A DNA stretch of 64,000 nt, from contig NZ_CP015381.1 of assembly GCF_001854245.1 (NCBI RefSeq), positions 894,001-958,000 of the forward strand, read 5' to 3'. Position numbers and translations under genes: made by a program. Under the pieces are notes generated by a model. The model searched no databases, was not told the origin of the DNA, and saw nothing but the letters and a program-made list of their open reading frames with translations. Origin of the DNA: Desulfococcus multivorans (GTDB taxonomy: Bacteria > Desulfobacterota > Desulfobacteria > Desulfobacterales > Desulfococcaceae). Below are positions 9,313-17,709 of the stretch, in pieces (position 1 is the first letter of the stretch; each line of letters starts with the position of its first letter).

Positions 9313-10944
9313 ATGGTGAAGGGAAAGATGAAGTATTGGTGGGTTGGAGTCACAGCCGCGATCTTTATGGTCACAGCGGTCTGTATCGGGGCTCAGGAGG
9401 TGGGCACGCCGACCGGAAAGGATGCCCGGGCGGACATGATAACAATCGATGCGTTAAAGGTCTTCGGTTATCTCGAGAAGCCGGCGGTGGTGTTTCTGCA
9501 CGACGCGCATACCGATGCCCTTAAAAAGAAAGGCAAGGATTGTTCAGCCTGTCATTTGTCCCAGGAGAAGTCCAACAAGATACCGGGGACCTTCAAAGCG
9601 GCCGTCGACGGCATCGATCCCCTGTCCCCCAAGTTCAAACGCCTGAAAGACACGGCCCGGGAGGAGGTGATGGACGTTTACCACACCTTCTGCATCAGCT
9701 GCCACAACGATATGGCCGCCGAAGGTGACAAGTCGGGCCCGGTAACCTGCGGCGAATGTCACAAGGAGACCGATGTCGTTTCCAACCGGGTATTGATCGG
9801 GATGGACAAATCGCTTCACTACCGTCATGTGGCGGCCCAGGAGAAGAAATGCGAAACCTGCCACCATGAATATGACGCGGAGAAGAAGGTGCTTTTCTAC
9901 GCCAAGGACAAGGAAGGCACCTGCCGCTATTGCCACAAGGCCGAGACCGAGGAGAATCGAATCTCCATGCGGGAGGCGTCCCATCTTGACTGCATCAGCT
10001 GTCATCGCAAGCGGTTGGCCAAGAACGAGACGGCAGGCCCGATCTACTGCAGCGGCTGCCATGATGCGGCTTCCCAGAAGAAATTCAAGCAGATCGAGAA
10101 TGTCCCCCGGATGGAGCGAAAACAACCGGATGTGGTCCTCGTCAAGGTCGGCGAGGTCAAGCCCGATGAGGGCGACAAAGTCGGTGACGTGAGGATGAAT
10201 CCCGTCAGTTACGATCACAAGGCCCACGAAGCATATAACGACACCTGTCGGGTCTGCCACCATGCCAGCATGGAGAGCTGCAGCACGTGTCACACCATGG
10301 CCGGCAGCAAGGACGGCGACCATGTCAATCTGGCCCAGGCCTATCATCTCATCAATTCGGAGAAAAGCTGCATGGGCTGCCATGAGCAGGAAAAAGCGGC
10401 CTCTGAATGTGCTGGATGCCATGTTTTTATGGAGAAACGGCGGAAGCAGGCCGATGAAGCCTGTCTGAAATGCCACGAGGAGATGGCGCCCGAGCTCCGG
10501 TCTCTGGCCCTGGAAGACGAAAAACGGGTTGCTGAAATGATGGTCGGTGCCCGGACCTACACCACGGAAACCTATGATAATGAGGATATCCCCGAGAAAG
10601 TGGTCATTAACGTGATGGCGGAGCCGGATGATCGTTACGAAGCGGTGGATCTGCCCCATCGGAAGATTGTTCGGAAATTGACGGAGAACATCAAGGACAG
10701 CAAGCTGGCCACCTACTTTCACCGGGAGAAGGGCACGCTCTGCCAGGGATGCCACCACAACAGCCCCGTCTCGAAAAAGCCGCCCAAGTGCGCCACGTGC
10801 CATGGCAAGCCTTTTGATGAGCGAACGCCCATGAGGCCGGGGCTGATGGGAGCGTATCACCAGCAGTGCATGACCTGCCACGCGGAAATGAAGCTGGAAA
10901 AGCCTGCCGGATGTACCGGCTGCCACAAAGAGAAGAAGCAGTAA
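9313..10944 (+). CDS. hmcA: HmcA-like 16-haem periplasmic cytochrome c
   Basis: About 543 residues with an N-terminal hydrophobic signal peptide (W-W-V-G-V-T-A-A-I-F) and sixteen C-x2-C-H haem motifs by direct count, the number known for the high-molecular-weight cytochrome HmcA. It would collect electrons from periplasmic hydrogenases and formate dehydrogenases via type I c3 and deliver them to the membrane part of Hmc. The ATG at 9313 has AAGGA about 8 bases upstream; ATGs at 9304 and 9328 are in frame. It opens the hmcABCDEF set and is separated from hmcB by 102 bases holding a strong hairpin, so its expression may differ from that of the downstream genes. Confidence 0.92.
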   Translation: MVKGKMKYWWVGVTAAIFMVTAVCIGAQEVGTPTGKDARADMITIDALKVFGYLEKPAVVFLHDAHTDALKKKGKDCSACHLSQEKSNKIPGTFKAAVDGIDPLSPKFKRLKDTAREEVMDVYHTFCISCHNDMAAEGDKSGPVTCGECHKETDVVSNRVLIGMDKSLHYRHVAAQEKKCETCHHEYDAEKKVLFYAKDKEGTCRYCHKAETEENRISMREASHLDCISCHRKRLAKNETAGPIYCSGCHDAASQKKFKQIENVPRMERKQPDVVLVKVGEVKPDEGDKVGDVRMNPVSYDHKAHEAYNDTCRVCHHASMESCSTCHTMAGSKDGDHVNLAQAYHLINSEKSCMGCHEQEKAASECAGCHVFMEKRRKQADEACLKCHEEMAPELRSLALEDEKRVAEMMVGARTYTTETYDNEDIPEKVVINVMAEPDDRYEAVDLPHRKIVRKLTENIKDSKLATYFHREKGTLCQGCHHNSPVSKKPPKCATCHGKPFDERTPMRPGLMGAYHQQCMTCHAEMKLEKPAGCTGCHKEKKQ

Positions 10945-10971
10945 CTATATCAATTTCCCTATCTCCGGTCG

Positions 10972-11003
10972 TCCGTCGGCCCGATTTGAAACGGGCCGAC
11001 GGA
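10972..11003 (+). promoter_or_regulatory. Intercistronic hairpin between hmcA and hmcB
   Basis: A perfect 12-bp stem: TCCGTCGGCCCG at 10972-10983 and its complement at 10992-11003, with an 8-base loop. No T-run follows, so it is unlikely to be a full terminator. It is better read as an mRNA-stabilising or partly terminating element. Confidence 0.6.
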
Positions 11004-11046
11004 TCTCGACGGCGGGAGATACGTCAAACCGACTGAGGAACTGAAT

Positions 11047-12120
11047 ATGTCCGTATCCCGAAGAAGATTTCTAACATGGATGGGCGGTGCGAGCTTTGCT
11101 ACAGCCGTTGGGCGAAAAGCTCATGCCGGAACGAACAAAGAGTTCAAAGGATACCCAGACAGCATGGGCGTGTTGCACGACACGACGCTGTGCGTCGGAT
11201 GTCGACGCTGTGAGGAAGCCTGTAACAAGGTTAACGATCTCCCGGCGCCGGACGTATCCTTTCGGGACGAATCCGTTCTGAACCAGGAGCGAAGAACCAC
11301 CGCCAAGGCCTATACCGTCGTCAACAAGTATGCGGATCCCGATCGCCCCGGAGGGGTGACCTTCCGTAAACTTCAATGCAATCACTGCAAGGAGCCTGCC
11401 TGCGCATCGGCATGCTTTGTCAAAGCGTTCAAGAAGACCCCCGAAGGTGCCGTGGTTTATGATGCTTCGGTCTGTGTCGGGTGCCGATACTGCATGGTGG
11501 CTTGCCCCTTCAATATCCCGGCCTACGAGTATGAAAAGGTTCTCGATCCCAGGGTGATGAAGTGCACCATGTGTCACCCGCGAATTCTCGAGGGTAAAAT
11601 CCCCGGCTGTGTGGAGGTCTGCCCCGTTGAAGCGCTTACCTTTGGAAAACGTGAGGACCTTATCAGGATCGCCCGGGATCGCATTCGGAAATACCCGGAA
11701 AAATATGTCGATCACATCTATGGCGAATATGAGATGGGCGGTACCAACTGGTTGTACATTACCGGCACCCCATACGAAGAGATCGGGATGCGCGAGGATC
11801 TCGGCACCACGTCCGCGCCGGAGTTGACGGCGGGGGCTCTCGGGGCGGTGCCCATCGTCGTCGGTCTGTGGCCGGTGCTGTTGACCGGCATATGGGCCAT
11901 GACCCAACGGAAAGAGAAGATTTCGGCGGAGGAGAAAAAAGAGGCCGTGGCGCAGGCGGTAGCCAAAACCGAGGCTGAGGCCGAAGAGGCCATGGCCGCG
12001 GCCATGGAGAAGGCAAGGAAGGATCAGGACGCCGCCGTCAAAAAGGAAGTGAAAAAGGCCCTTGAAGAGGCTAAAAAGGCCAAGGAGGAGGGTACGGACA
12101 AGAAGGAGGAGGATGTCTGA
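11047..12120 (+). CDS. hmcB: HmcB-like Tat-exported 4x[4Fe-4S] electron-transfer subunit
   Basis: 357 residues. The N-terminus S-R-R-R-F-L is a twin-arginine signal, so the FeS domain is exported folded to the periplasm. Four cysteine clusters are visible: residues 49-59, 111-123 (with the insertion typical of this family), 143-153 and 173-192. A hydrophobic anchor follows near 265-288. The last 65 residues are very rich in Ala, Glu and Lys and look like a charged helix or coiled coil. It bridges HmcA and the NrfD-like HmcC. The stop overlaps the hmcC start by one base, indicating translational coupling. Confidence 0.9.
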   Translation: MSVSRRRFLTWMGGASFATAVGRKAHAGTNKEFKGYPDSMGVLHDTTLCVGCRRCEEACNKVNDLPAPDVSFRDESVLNQERRTTAKAYTVVNKYADPDRPGGVTFRKLQCNHCKEPACASACFVKAFKKTPEGAVVYDASVCVGCRYCMVACPFNIPAYEYEKVLDPRVMKCTMCHPRILEGKIPGCVEVCPVEALTFGKREDLIRIARDRIRKYPEKYVDHIYGEYEMGGTNWLYITGTPYEEIGMREDLGTTSAPELTAGALGAVPIVVGLWPVLLTGIWAMTQRKEKISAEEKKEAVAQAVAKTEAEAEEAMAAAMEKARKDQDAAVKKEVKKALEEAKKAKEEGTDKKEEDV

Positions 12121-13349
12121 TGTCTGAGCAAAACGTCGTCGCCAAAAAATCATTTTTTCCGACGGATCGATCCCTGTATACCCCCTTCAATGTAGTCTGC
12201 GGGGTGATCCTGCTGGTGGGGCTGCTTCTGACCGTGATGCGGTTCACCGGCGGGTTGGCCGCGGTGACCAACCTGGATGACAATTATCCCTGGGGGCTGT
12301 GGATCGGATTCGACCTGATGGCCGGCGTCGCGCTGGCAGCGGGCGGTTATACGACCTCGGCCGCGTGCTACATTTTCGGGATAAAGCGCTTCCATTCGGC
12401 GGTCCGTCCGGCCATTCTCACCGGTTTCCTGGGCTACGCCCTGGTCGTGGTGTCGCTGAATTACGATGTCGGCCGACCGTGGCGGCTGCCTTATCCGTTT
12501 GTCGTGCAGCGGGGCACCACCTCCCTTCTCTTCGAAGTGGCCGCGTGTGTGGCCCTCTACCTGACGGTGCTCTTCCTGGAATACTCCCCTGCCGCTTTGG
12601 AATGGCTGGGCTTCAAGAAACTGCGAAACACCCTGGTCAGGATCACCATGGTGTTGACCATTTTCGGCGTGGTGCTGTCCACCTTGCACCAGTCCTCCCT
12701 GGGTGCGCTTTTTCTGATTGCACCGTCCAAGCTGCATCCCTTCTGGTATTCCACCTATATTCCGGTCTATTTTTTCATATCCAGTATTATCGCCGGACTA
12801 TCGATGGTGATTTTCGAGGGAACCCTGTCCCACAAATATTTCCATGACAAAATGGATGCGACTTACCGGTCGGAGCATGACGGTCTGGTGCTCGGCTTCG
12901 CTAAAGGAGCATCCTTCGTCATGGCCGGCTACGTCATCATCAAGATCATCGGCATCGCCGTCGAGAATCAGTGGCATCTGCTGGCGACGCCTTACGGGCT
13001 GTGGTTCCTTGTCGAACTGATCGGCTTCGTGGCCCTGCCCTGCTATCTGTATGCGGTGGGCGCCCGGGACAAGAACCTGAAGCTGATTCAGCGGACATCC
13101 ATCATCGCCGTGCTGGGCATTATTCTTAACCGGCTCAACGTGTGTATCATCGCCTTCAACTGGTATCTGCCCTGGAGTCAGAAGTATATTCCCCACTGGG
13201 GGGAGGTCGGATTGACGATCTTCATGCTGACCGTCGGCGTCCTCGTCTTCAGGTTCATTGTCACGCGACAGCCGATTTTCTATGAACATCCCGAATACCA
13301 GGCACATCATGCTGAAGACCTCGATGTACACCACAAAGCACAACACTAA
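12120..13349 (+). CDS. hmcC: HmcC-like NrfD family membrane subunit
   Basis: 409 residues with about ten hydrophobic helices and the NrfD/PsrC family character, including the N-Y-P-W-G-L-W and L-H-Q-S-S-L-G motifs seen in quinone-interacting NrfD proteins. It anchors HmcB and conducts electrons to or from menaquinone or the other membrane subunits. The C-terminus is His-rich (H-H-A-E-D-L-D-V-H-H). The ATG at 12120 shares one base with the hmcB stop. Confidence 0.9.
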   Translation: MSEQNVVAKKSFFPTDRSLYTPFNVVCGVILLVGLLLTVMRFTGGLAAVTNLDDNYPWGLWIGFDLMAGVALAAGGYTTSAACYIFGIKRFHSAVRPAILTGFLGYALVVVSLNYDVGRPWRLPYPFVVQRGTTSLLFEVAACVALYLTVLFLEYSPAALEWLGFKKLRNTLVRITMVLTIFGVVLSTLHQSSLGALFLIAPSKLHPFWYSTYIPVYFFISSIIAGLSMVIFEGTLSHKYFHDKMDATYRSEHDGLVLGFAKGASFVMAGYVIIKIIGIAVENQWHLLATPYGLWFLVELIGFVALPCYLYAVGARDKNLKLIQRTSIIAVLGIILNRLNVCIIAFNWYLPWSQKYIPHWGEVGLTIFMLTVGVLVFRFIVTRQPIFYEHPEYQAHHAEDLDVHHKAQH

Positions 13350-13376
13350 AGATAACGGACCTTGGAGGACCATGTT

Positions 13377-13508
13377 ATGGACGGCATATTTTACACGCTT
13401 CAGGATTTCATGACCCATACCAAAGGGGTTACCTATATCATTATGGTGCTGGCTTTGATCAGCATCACCGCGTTCTGGCGTTTCCTAACCGACAGAGATG
13501 ACGATTAA
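13377..13508 (+). CDS. hmcD: HmcD-like small membrane protein
   Basis: 43 residues with one hydrophobic helix (about 19-36) and an acidic end, D-R-D-D-D. TTGGAGGA lies about 10 bases before the ATG at 13377. The size, single helix and location between hmcC and hmcE match HmcD of Desulfovibrio. Its role is presumably structural. Confidence 0.85.
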   Translation: MDGIFYTLQDFMTHTKGVTYIIMVLALISITAFWRFLTDRDDD

Positions 13509-13534
13509 CCGTCGGCACAAAAGGAGATTATAAT

Positions 13535-14224
13535 ATGGAGATGGATATATATAAATTGGTAACCGGACCGGTGGCGTGGTTGGCGTTCGGCATCTTTTTC
13601 ATCGGGGTTATCGTCCGAGCCGCACTCTATATCAAGGGTCTGGACTGGCAGATGGATCGCGTCGCCTATACCGCTCACCGAAAGCACGGTATCAGGGGTG
13701 CCATAAGATCCATCGCGGCGTGGCTTGTTCCTTTCGGGACCCACAGCTGGCGGTTCTATCCCTTTTTCACCATCGTATTTTTCACATTCCACATCGGGTT
13801 GCTGGTGGTGCCGATTTTTCTTCAGGGTCATTCGATCCTCCTCAAAGAGCGGTTCGGCTTCGGCCTTCCGACCATATCCGATTTCAGCGCCGACATGCTC
13901 ACTATCGGCGTGATGACGGCAGCGGTGTTCCTTGTGCTGCGGCGTCTGGCGCTTCCGGAGGTTCGTATCATTACGACCTGGTATGATTATCTGGTGCTTG
14001 CCATTGCCGTAGCGCCGTTTCTGACGGGTTTTCTGGCGGCACACCGGATCGGGAACTATAATTTCTGGTTGATATCACACATCATAACAGGCGAAATCAT
14101 GCTGGTGGCGATTCCGTTCACCAAACTTTCCCACTTTGTCCTTTTCTTCATGAGCCGAATGCAGATCGGTATGGATTTCGGCATCAAACGCGGCGGCATG
14201 AAAAGCAAGGGGATGGCGTGGTAG
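13535..14224 (+). CDS. hmcE: HmcE-like cytochrome b-type membrane subunit
   Basis: 229 residues and about five hydrophobic helices with conserved His residues, of the NarI/DsrM-like family. AAGGAG precedes the ATG at 13535. It is clearly related to TmcC at 1133 in N-terminal motif (T-G-P-V-A-W-L-A-F-G), length and overall pattern, e.g. the H-I-I-T-G-E segment matching H-M-L-S-G-E. It likely binds b haem and pairs with HmcF as TmcC pairs with TmcB. Confidence 0.88.
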   Translation: MEMDIYKLVTGPVAWLAFGIFFIGVIVRAALYIKGLDWQMDRVAYTAHRKHGIRGAIRSIAAWLVPFGTHSWRFYPFFTIVFFTFHIGLLVVPIFLQGHSILLKERFGFGLPTISDFSADMLTIGVMTAAVFLVLRRLALPEVRIITTWYDYLVLAIAVAPFLTGFLAAHRIGNYNFWLISHIITGEIMLVAIPFTKLSHFVLFFMSRMQIGMDFGIKRGGMKSKGMAW

Positions 14225-14302
14225 TTCTGACGATACAGGGTGGATCGGACCGCGGGACCGGCTCCGCCTGCAACGGATAATAGAGATAACGAGGTATCCA
14301 TC

Positions 14303-15697
14303 ATGGCATTAGGCAAGCTCTGCAACAGAGAACCCGTCAATACCCTGGAGCAACTTCAAGAGCTCCTGAACGACAAGGGCGGCAAACAATATTATGAAGA
14401 AATGAGCGATCTTGACGTCGATCAGGCGCTCTTGTGGAATACCATCCAGAAAACCATCAAGGCCAAATCCAGGATCAAAACCTGGCTCGAGATCTGTGCC
14501 CACTGCGGCATGTGCGCCGACAGCTGTTTTCTCTATCTGGCCAACAACAAGGATCCCGAACAGGTGCCTTCCTACAAGATCCAGTCGACGCTGGGGGAGA
14601 TCGTCAAACGGAAAGGCAAGGTCGACAACGCCTTCATGCAGAAGGTCATGGACACCGCATGGTCCAAATGCACCTGTTGCAACCGATGCGGCCTTTACTG
14701 TCCCTTCGGTATCGACATGGGCGTCATGTTCAGCTATCTCAGGGGATTGTGTTTCCAGCAGGGATTCATTCCCTGGGAGATGAAGATCGGTTCCGGAATG
14801 CATCGGGTCTTTCGTGCCCAGATGGATGTCACCACTGAGGACTGGGTTGAAACCTGCGAGTGGATGGCCGAGGAGTGGGAAGAGGATTGGCCCGGCCTGG
14901 AGATCCCTGTCGACAAGGAGAACGCGGACATCCTCTACACCGTAAACGCCCGGGAGCCTAAACACTATCCCGAGGATCTGGCGGAGGCGGCGGTGCTCTT
15001 CCATCTGGCGGGTGAGAACTGGACCGTTCCCAGTGAAGGTTGGGAGGAGACCAGTCTTGCCATGTTCGCCGGGGACTGGGAGGGGTGCAAGCTGCAAGTT
15101 CAGTCGGTATATGATGCCATGAAGCGTCTGAACCCCAAACGGATGGTCGTCACCGAGTGCGGTCACGCCTACCGCGCCACCGTCATCGAAGGCCCTTACT
15201 GGGCCGGCCTGAAGGACGGCCAAACCCCCATTCCCAGTCTTCATTATGTCGAGTGGGTGGCCGAAGCCCTGAGGACCGGAAAGCTCAAGATCGATCCGGC
15301 CAAGCGGATCAAGGAGCCGGTAACCTATCAGGATTCCTGCAACTATATCCGTAACGCCGGTCTGGCCGACTGCGCGCGTGAAATCATGAGCTATATTGCC
15401 GAGGATTTTCGCGAAATGACCCCCAACCGCGAGCATAATTTCTGCTGCGGCGGCGGCGGCGGTTTCAACGGCATCGGGCGATACCGGAAGGAGCGGAACA
15501 TCGGACTGAAGGTCAAATGTGATCAGATCCTGGCCACCGGCGCAAAACTGGTCATCTCACCGTGCCATAACTGCTGGGATGCCATCCGTGATCTGGAAGA
15601 GGTTTTTGAGGTCGGCATCCGGTGGAGCTTCCTCAAGCCGCTTCTGTTGAAAATGGTCATCGTTCCGGATCATCTGAAGCCGTCTGAGGAGGAATAA
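14303..15697 (+). CDS. hmcF: HmcF-like HdrD-type iron-sulfur subunit
   Basis: 464 residues. Two 4Fe-4S motifs in the N-terminal part (C-A-H-C-G-M-C...C and C-T-C-C-N-R-C...C-P) and a C-terminal CCG-type region (C-C-G-G-G-G-G and C-H-N-C-W) place it in the HdrD family. It is a cytoplasmic subunit that should transfer electrons to an unidentified acceptor on the sulfate-reduction side. It is paralogous to TmcB in domain order and in the N-R-E-H-N motif. The ATG at 14303 is preceded by GAGGT; an ATG at 14240 upstream is in frame but lacks a good site. Confidence 0.9.
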   Translation: MALGKLCNREPVNTLEQLQELLNDKGGKQYYEEMSDLDVDQALLWNTIQKTIKAKSRIKTWLEICAHCGMCADSCFLYLANNKDPEQVPSYKIQSTLGEIVKRKGKVDNAFMQKVMDTAWSKCTCCNRCGLYCPFGIDMGVMFSYLRGLCFQQGFIPWEMKIGSGMHRVFRAQMDVTTEDWVETCEWMAEEWEEDWPGLEIPVDKENADILYTVNAREPKHYPEDLAEAAVLFHLAGENWTVPSEGWEETSLAMFAGDWEGCKLQVQSVYDAMKRLNPKRMVVTECGHAYRATVIEGPYWAGLKDGQTPIPSLHYVEWVAEALRTGKLKIDPAKRIKEPVTYQDSCNYIRNAGLADCAREIMSYIAEDFREMTPNREHNFCCGGGGGFNGIGRYRKERNIGLKVKCDQILATGAKLVISPCHNCWDAIRDLEEVFEVGIRWSFLKPLLLKMVIVPDHLKPSEEE

Positions 15698-15706
15698 TCT
15701 CGAATC

Positions 15707-16246
15707 ATGAATCAGGTCACGCTGAAGGCCGACGGTACCCTGGCGGAAGGGGGTAAGGCGGCGGAGGCCGACCCCCTGTTGTATCTGGGGTGCCAGGTGG
15801 TCCTCGAGGAAGCCTGCACCCTCAGAAGTGTTTTTCGGATGCTGGAGCGATACCCGGCCTATCAGAAACTGAACGCCTTCTGGCCCTCTTATCTGGCACA
15901 GTTTCACAACAGTCCGGATTCAGGATGCCTTTACGACGGATTCAGATTTTTGGAATTTTCAAAGAACGTCGAGATGATCGGATTTCCGGGAAAGCCCCGC
16001 GTGGAAATCTACAACTCCTTTTACGGCGTTGGAGATGGCGGGGAGGCGGTGATGCTCAGGTCCGTCCCTCTGGAAAATTTGCTGGACATGCCGGTCAAGC
16101 TGGGCCGTCTGAAACATATCGTATTCGGTGATCGGGTTGATGTGCTGGCATTTGACACGGTTTTCAATCTCTTTGAATTGATCGACGGGATTCTATGGGA
16201 ACTTGGCTTTCAGGGGACGCTGATGGCCTGTGAATTGAGGAGGTAA
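15707..16246 (+). CDS. Uncharacterised protein in the hmc operon
   Basis: 179 residues of unrecognised family. It starts 9 bases after hmcF, with GAGGAGG upstream, and ends 3 bases before the stress-protein gene, so it is certainly co-transcribed. It has no signal peptide or hydrophobic helix. Visible traits are an N-terminal L-Y-L-G-C-Q segment, a central aromatic stretch (W-P-S-Y-L-A-Q-F-H-N) and a C-terminal beta/alpha-looking half. It has few cysteines, so is not itself an obvious redox protein. A cytoplasmic accessory or regulatory role for Hmc is inference from position only. Confidence 0.75.
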   Translation: MNQVTLKADGTLAEGGKAAEADPLLYLGCQVVLEEACTLRSVFRMLERYPAYQKLNAFWPSYLAQFHNSPDSGCLYDGFRFLEFSKNVEMIGFPGKPRVEIYNSFYGVGDGGEAVMLRSVPLENLLDMPVKLGRLKHIVFGDRVDVLAFDTVFNLFELIDGILWELGFQGTLMACELRR

Positions 16247-16249
16247 ACA

Positions 16250-17173
16250 ATGTTCAAGAAGATATTATTTGCAACGACGGCCACGCCGGCTTGCGACAAT
16301 GCAGCCCATGTCGCCTTTGATCTGGCCAGGAAATATCAGTCGGAACTGACGGTCCTGCATGTTTTCGGCCGCCCGTCACGAGGATTCAGCGCCACGGTCA
16401 CCGACAGCAGAAGCGGTGAGGAAGACTATGTGGATGCCGATTACGTGGAATGGGTCAAGGATGAGATGAAGACCTATTATGCCGAACAGAGCAAGGCATC
16501 CGGTGTGGAACCGACGATGTTGCCGGTGGTGGGCATCCCCCACACCGAGATCCTGCGCTACCTTCGCAAATCGGACGTCGATCTGTTGATTATGGGTGCC
16601 CACTCCCGACAGGAGGATCCCGGCGCCACCCGCTATCGGAGTGTTGTGGGCAGCACAATGCAGCGGGTCGCCAAGGCCGCCCGATGTCCGGTTTTAATCG
16701 TGAGCCGCCCGTGCACTACCTGCCTCTGGTATTTTTCCAATATCATTTTCGGAACGGATTTTACGAAGGCATCGGATTCCGCTTTTAAATTCGCTTTTAA
16801 ACTCTGTAAGGAAATCGGGGCAAAGCTCTATATGTTTCATGCCCTGGATCTCAGCAGCGTTCAGTCGGGAACCGTCCTCGAACAGTCGGAGATCGAGGCG
16901 ATGATCAAGGCGGCCCAAAGAAAGATGGAACTCAAATATGTCTCCCAGATGGGCGATTACGACAACTATGAGATTGAAATATGGGAAGGGATCCCCTATG
17001 TCGAAATCCTGAAGTATGCCCGGGAGAAAAACGGCGATCTCATTGTCATGGCTCACCACACGAGAGAGATCGATCCCGAGCAGGCGCTCCTGGGAAGCAC
17101 GGTAGAGCAGGTGGTCCTCAGGGCATCCTGCCCGGTGGCGAGCGTGAACCGTCCAGACAAGGTGTCGGATTAG
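16250..17173 (+). CDS. Tandem universal stress protein (UspA x2)
   Basis: 307 residues made of two UspA domains (about 1-150 and 160-303). Each ends in a version of the nucleotide-binding motif G-x2-G-x9-G-S/T: V-G-S-T-M-Q-R-V in the first, L-G-S-T-V-E-Q-V in the second, followed by C-P-V. Such proteins bind ATP or AMP and modulate stress responses. GAGGAGG lies just before the ATG. Its place between the hmc structural genes and the signalling genes suggests a link between energy status and Hmc use. Confidence 0.88.
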   Translation: MFKKILFATTATPACDNAAHVAFDLARKYQSELTVLHVFGRPSRGFSATVTDSRSGEEDYVDADYVEWVKDEMKTYYAEQSKASGVEPTMLPVVGIPHTEILRYLRKSDVDLLIMGAHSRQEDPGATRYRSVVGSTMQRVAKAARCPVLIVSRPCTTCLWYFSNIIFGTDFTKASDSAFKFAFKLCKEIGAKLYMFHALDLSSVQSGTVLEQSEIEAMIKAAQRKMELKYVSQMGDYDNYEIEIWEGIPYVEILKYAREKNGDLIVMAHHTREIDPEQALLGSTVEQVVLRASCPVASVNRPDKVSD

Positions 17174-17216
17174 TCGATTTCCAAATGGGGAGATCGGGTT
17201 TTCATACGGGGTTTCC

Positions 17217-17621
17217 ATGAAGAAGAAAAAGGTTCTGGTTGTAGACGATGAACTGGACATGAGGATCTATATTTCAACGGTCTTCGAGACGAGTGGGTAT
17301 GAAGCGGTCACGGCGAGAGACGGAAAAGACGGTCTGGCCAAAGCCAGAAAGTTGCTCCCGGACCTGATCATTCTGGATATCATGATGCCGGGGGAAGGGG
17401 GCGTCCTCATGTACCGGCATCTGAAATCCGACGATGTCTTGAAAGATATCCCCGTTCTGATGCTCTCCGGGGTCGGGAAACAGACCTTTTTTCATTACCT
17501 GAAGATGATGAATATTCAGCCGGACGACGCCATCCCCGAACCTGAAGCCTATGTCGAAAAGCCGCCCAAGCCGAATGAATTGCTGGAGATTGCGGAATCC
17601 TTGCTTCGGCCGGCGGCTTGA
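17217..17621 (+). CDS. Single-domain response regulator
   Basis: 134 residues, receiver domain only. D10-D11 and the phospho-acceptor D54 (I-L-D-I-M-M-P) are present, and the conserved Lys lies in V-E-K-P-P. It starts 43 bases after the stress-protein gene and is followed by receiver-kinase fusions. An insertion of about ten residues before the Lys distinguishes it from the receiver at 8502. It could be the phosphate sink or relay of the neighbouring kinases. Confidence 0.85.
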   Translation: MKKKKVLVVDDELDMRIYISTVFETSGYEAVTARDGKDGLAKARKLLPDLIILDIMMPGEGGVLMYRHLKSDDVLKDIPVLMLSGVGKQTFFHYLKMMNIQPDDAIPEPEAYVEKPPKPNELLEIAESLLRPAA

Positions 17622-17709
17622 GACGTTCTTTCCCGTCATTATCCATTCGTTGCTTCCATGTCGTCCAAAGCGTCCCCCTTGGCGTTAACTTCTTACCAGG
17701 TGGTTCCAT

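Noticed and set aside
9544-10926. 460-codon minus-strand frame opposite hmcA
   Set aside because: Antisense to sixteen haem motifs; its His/Leu-rich content is simply the complement of the Cys-His codons.
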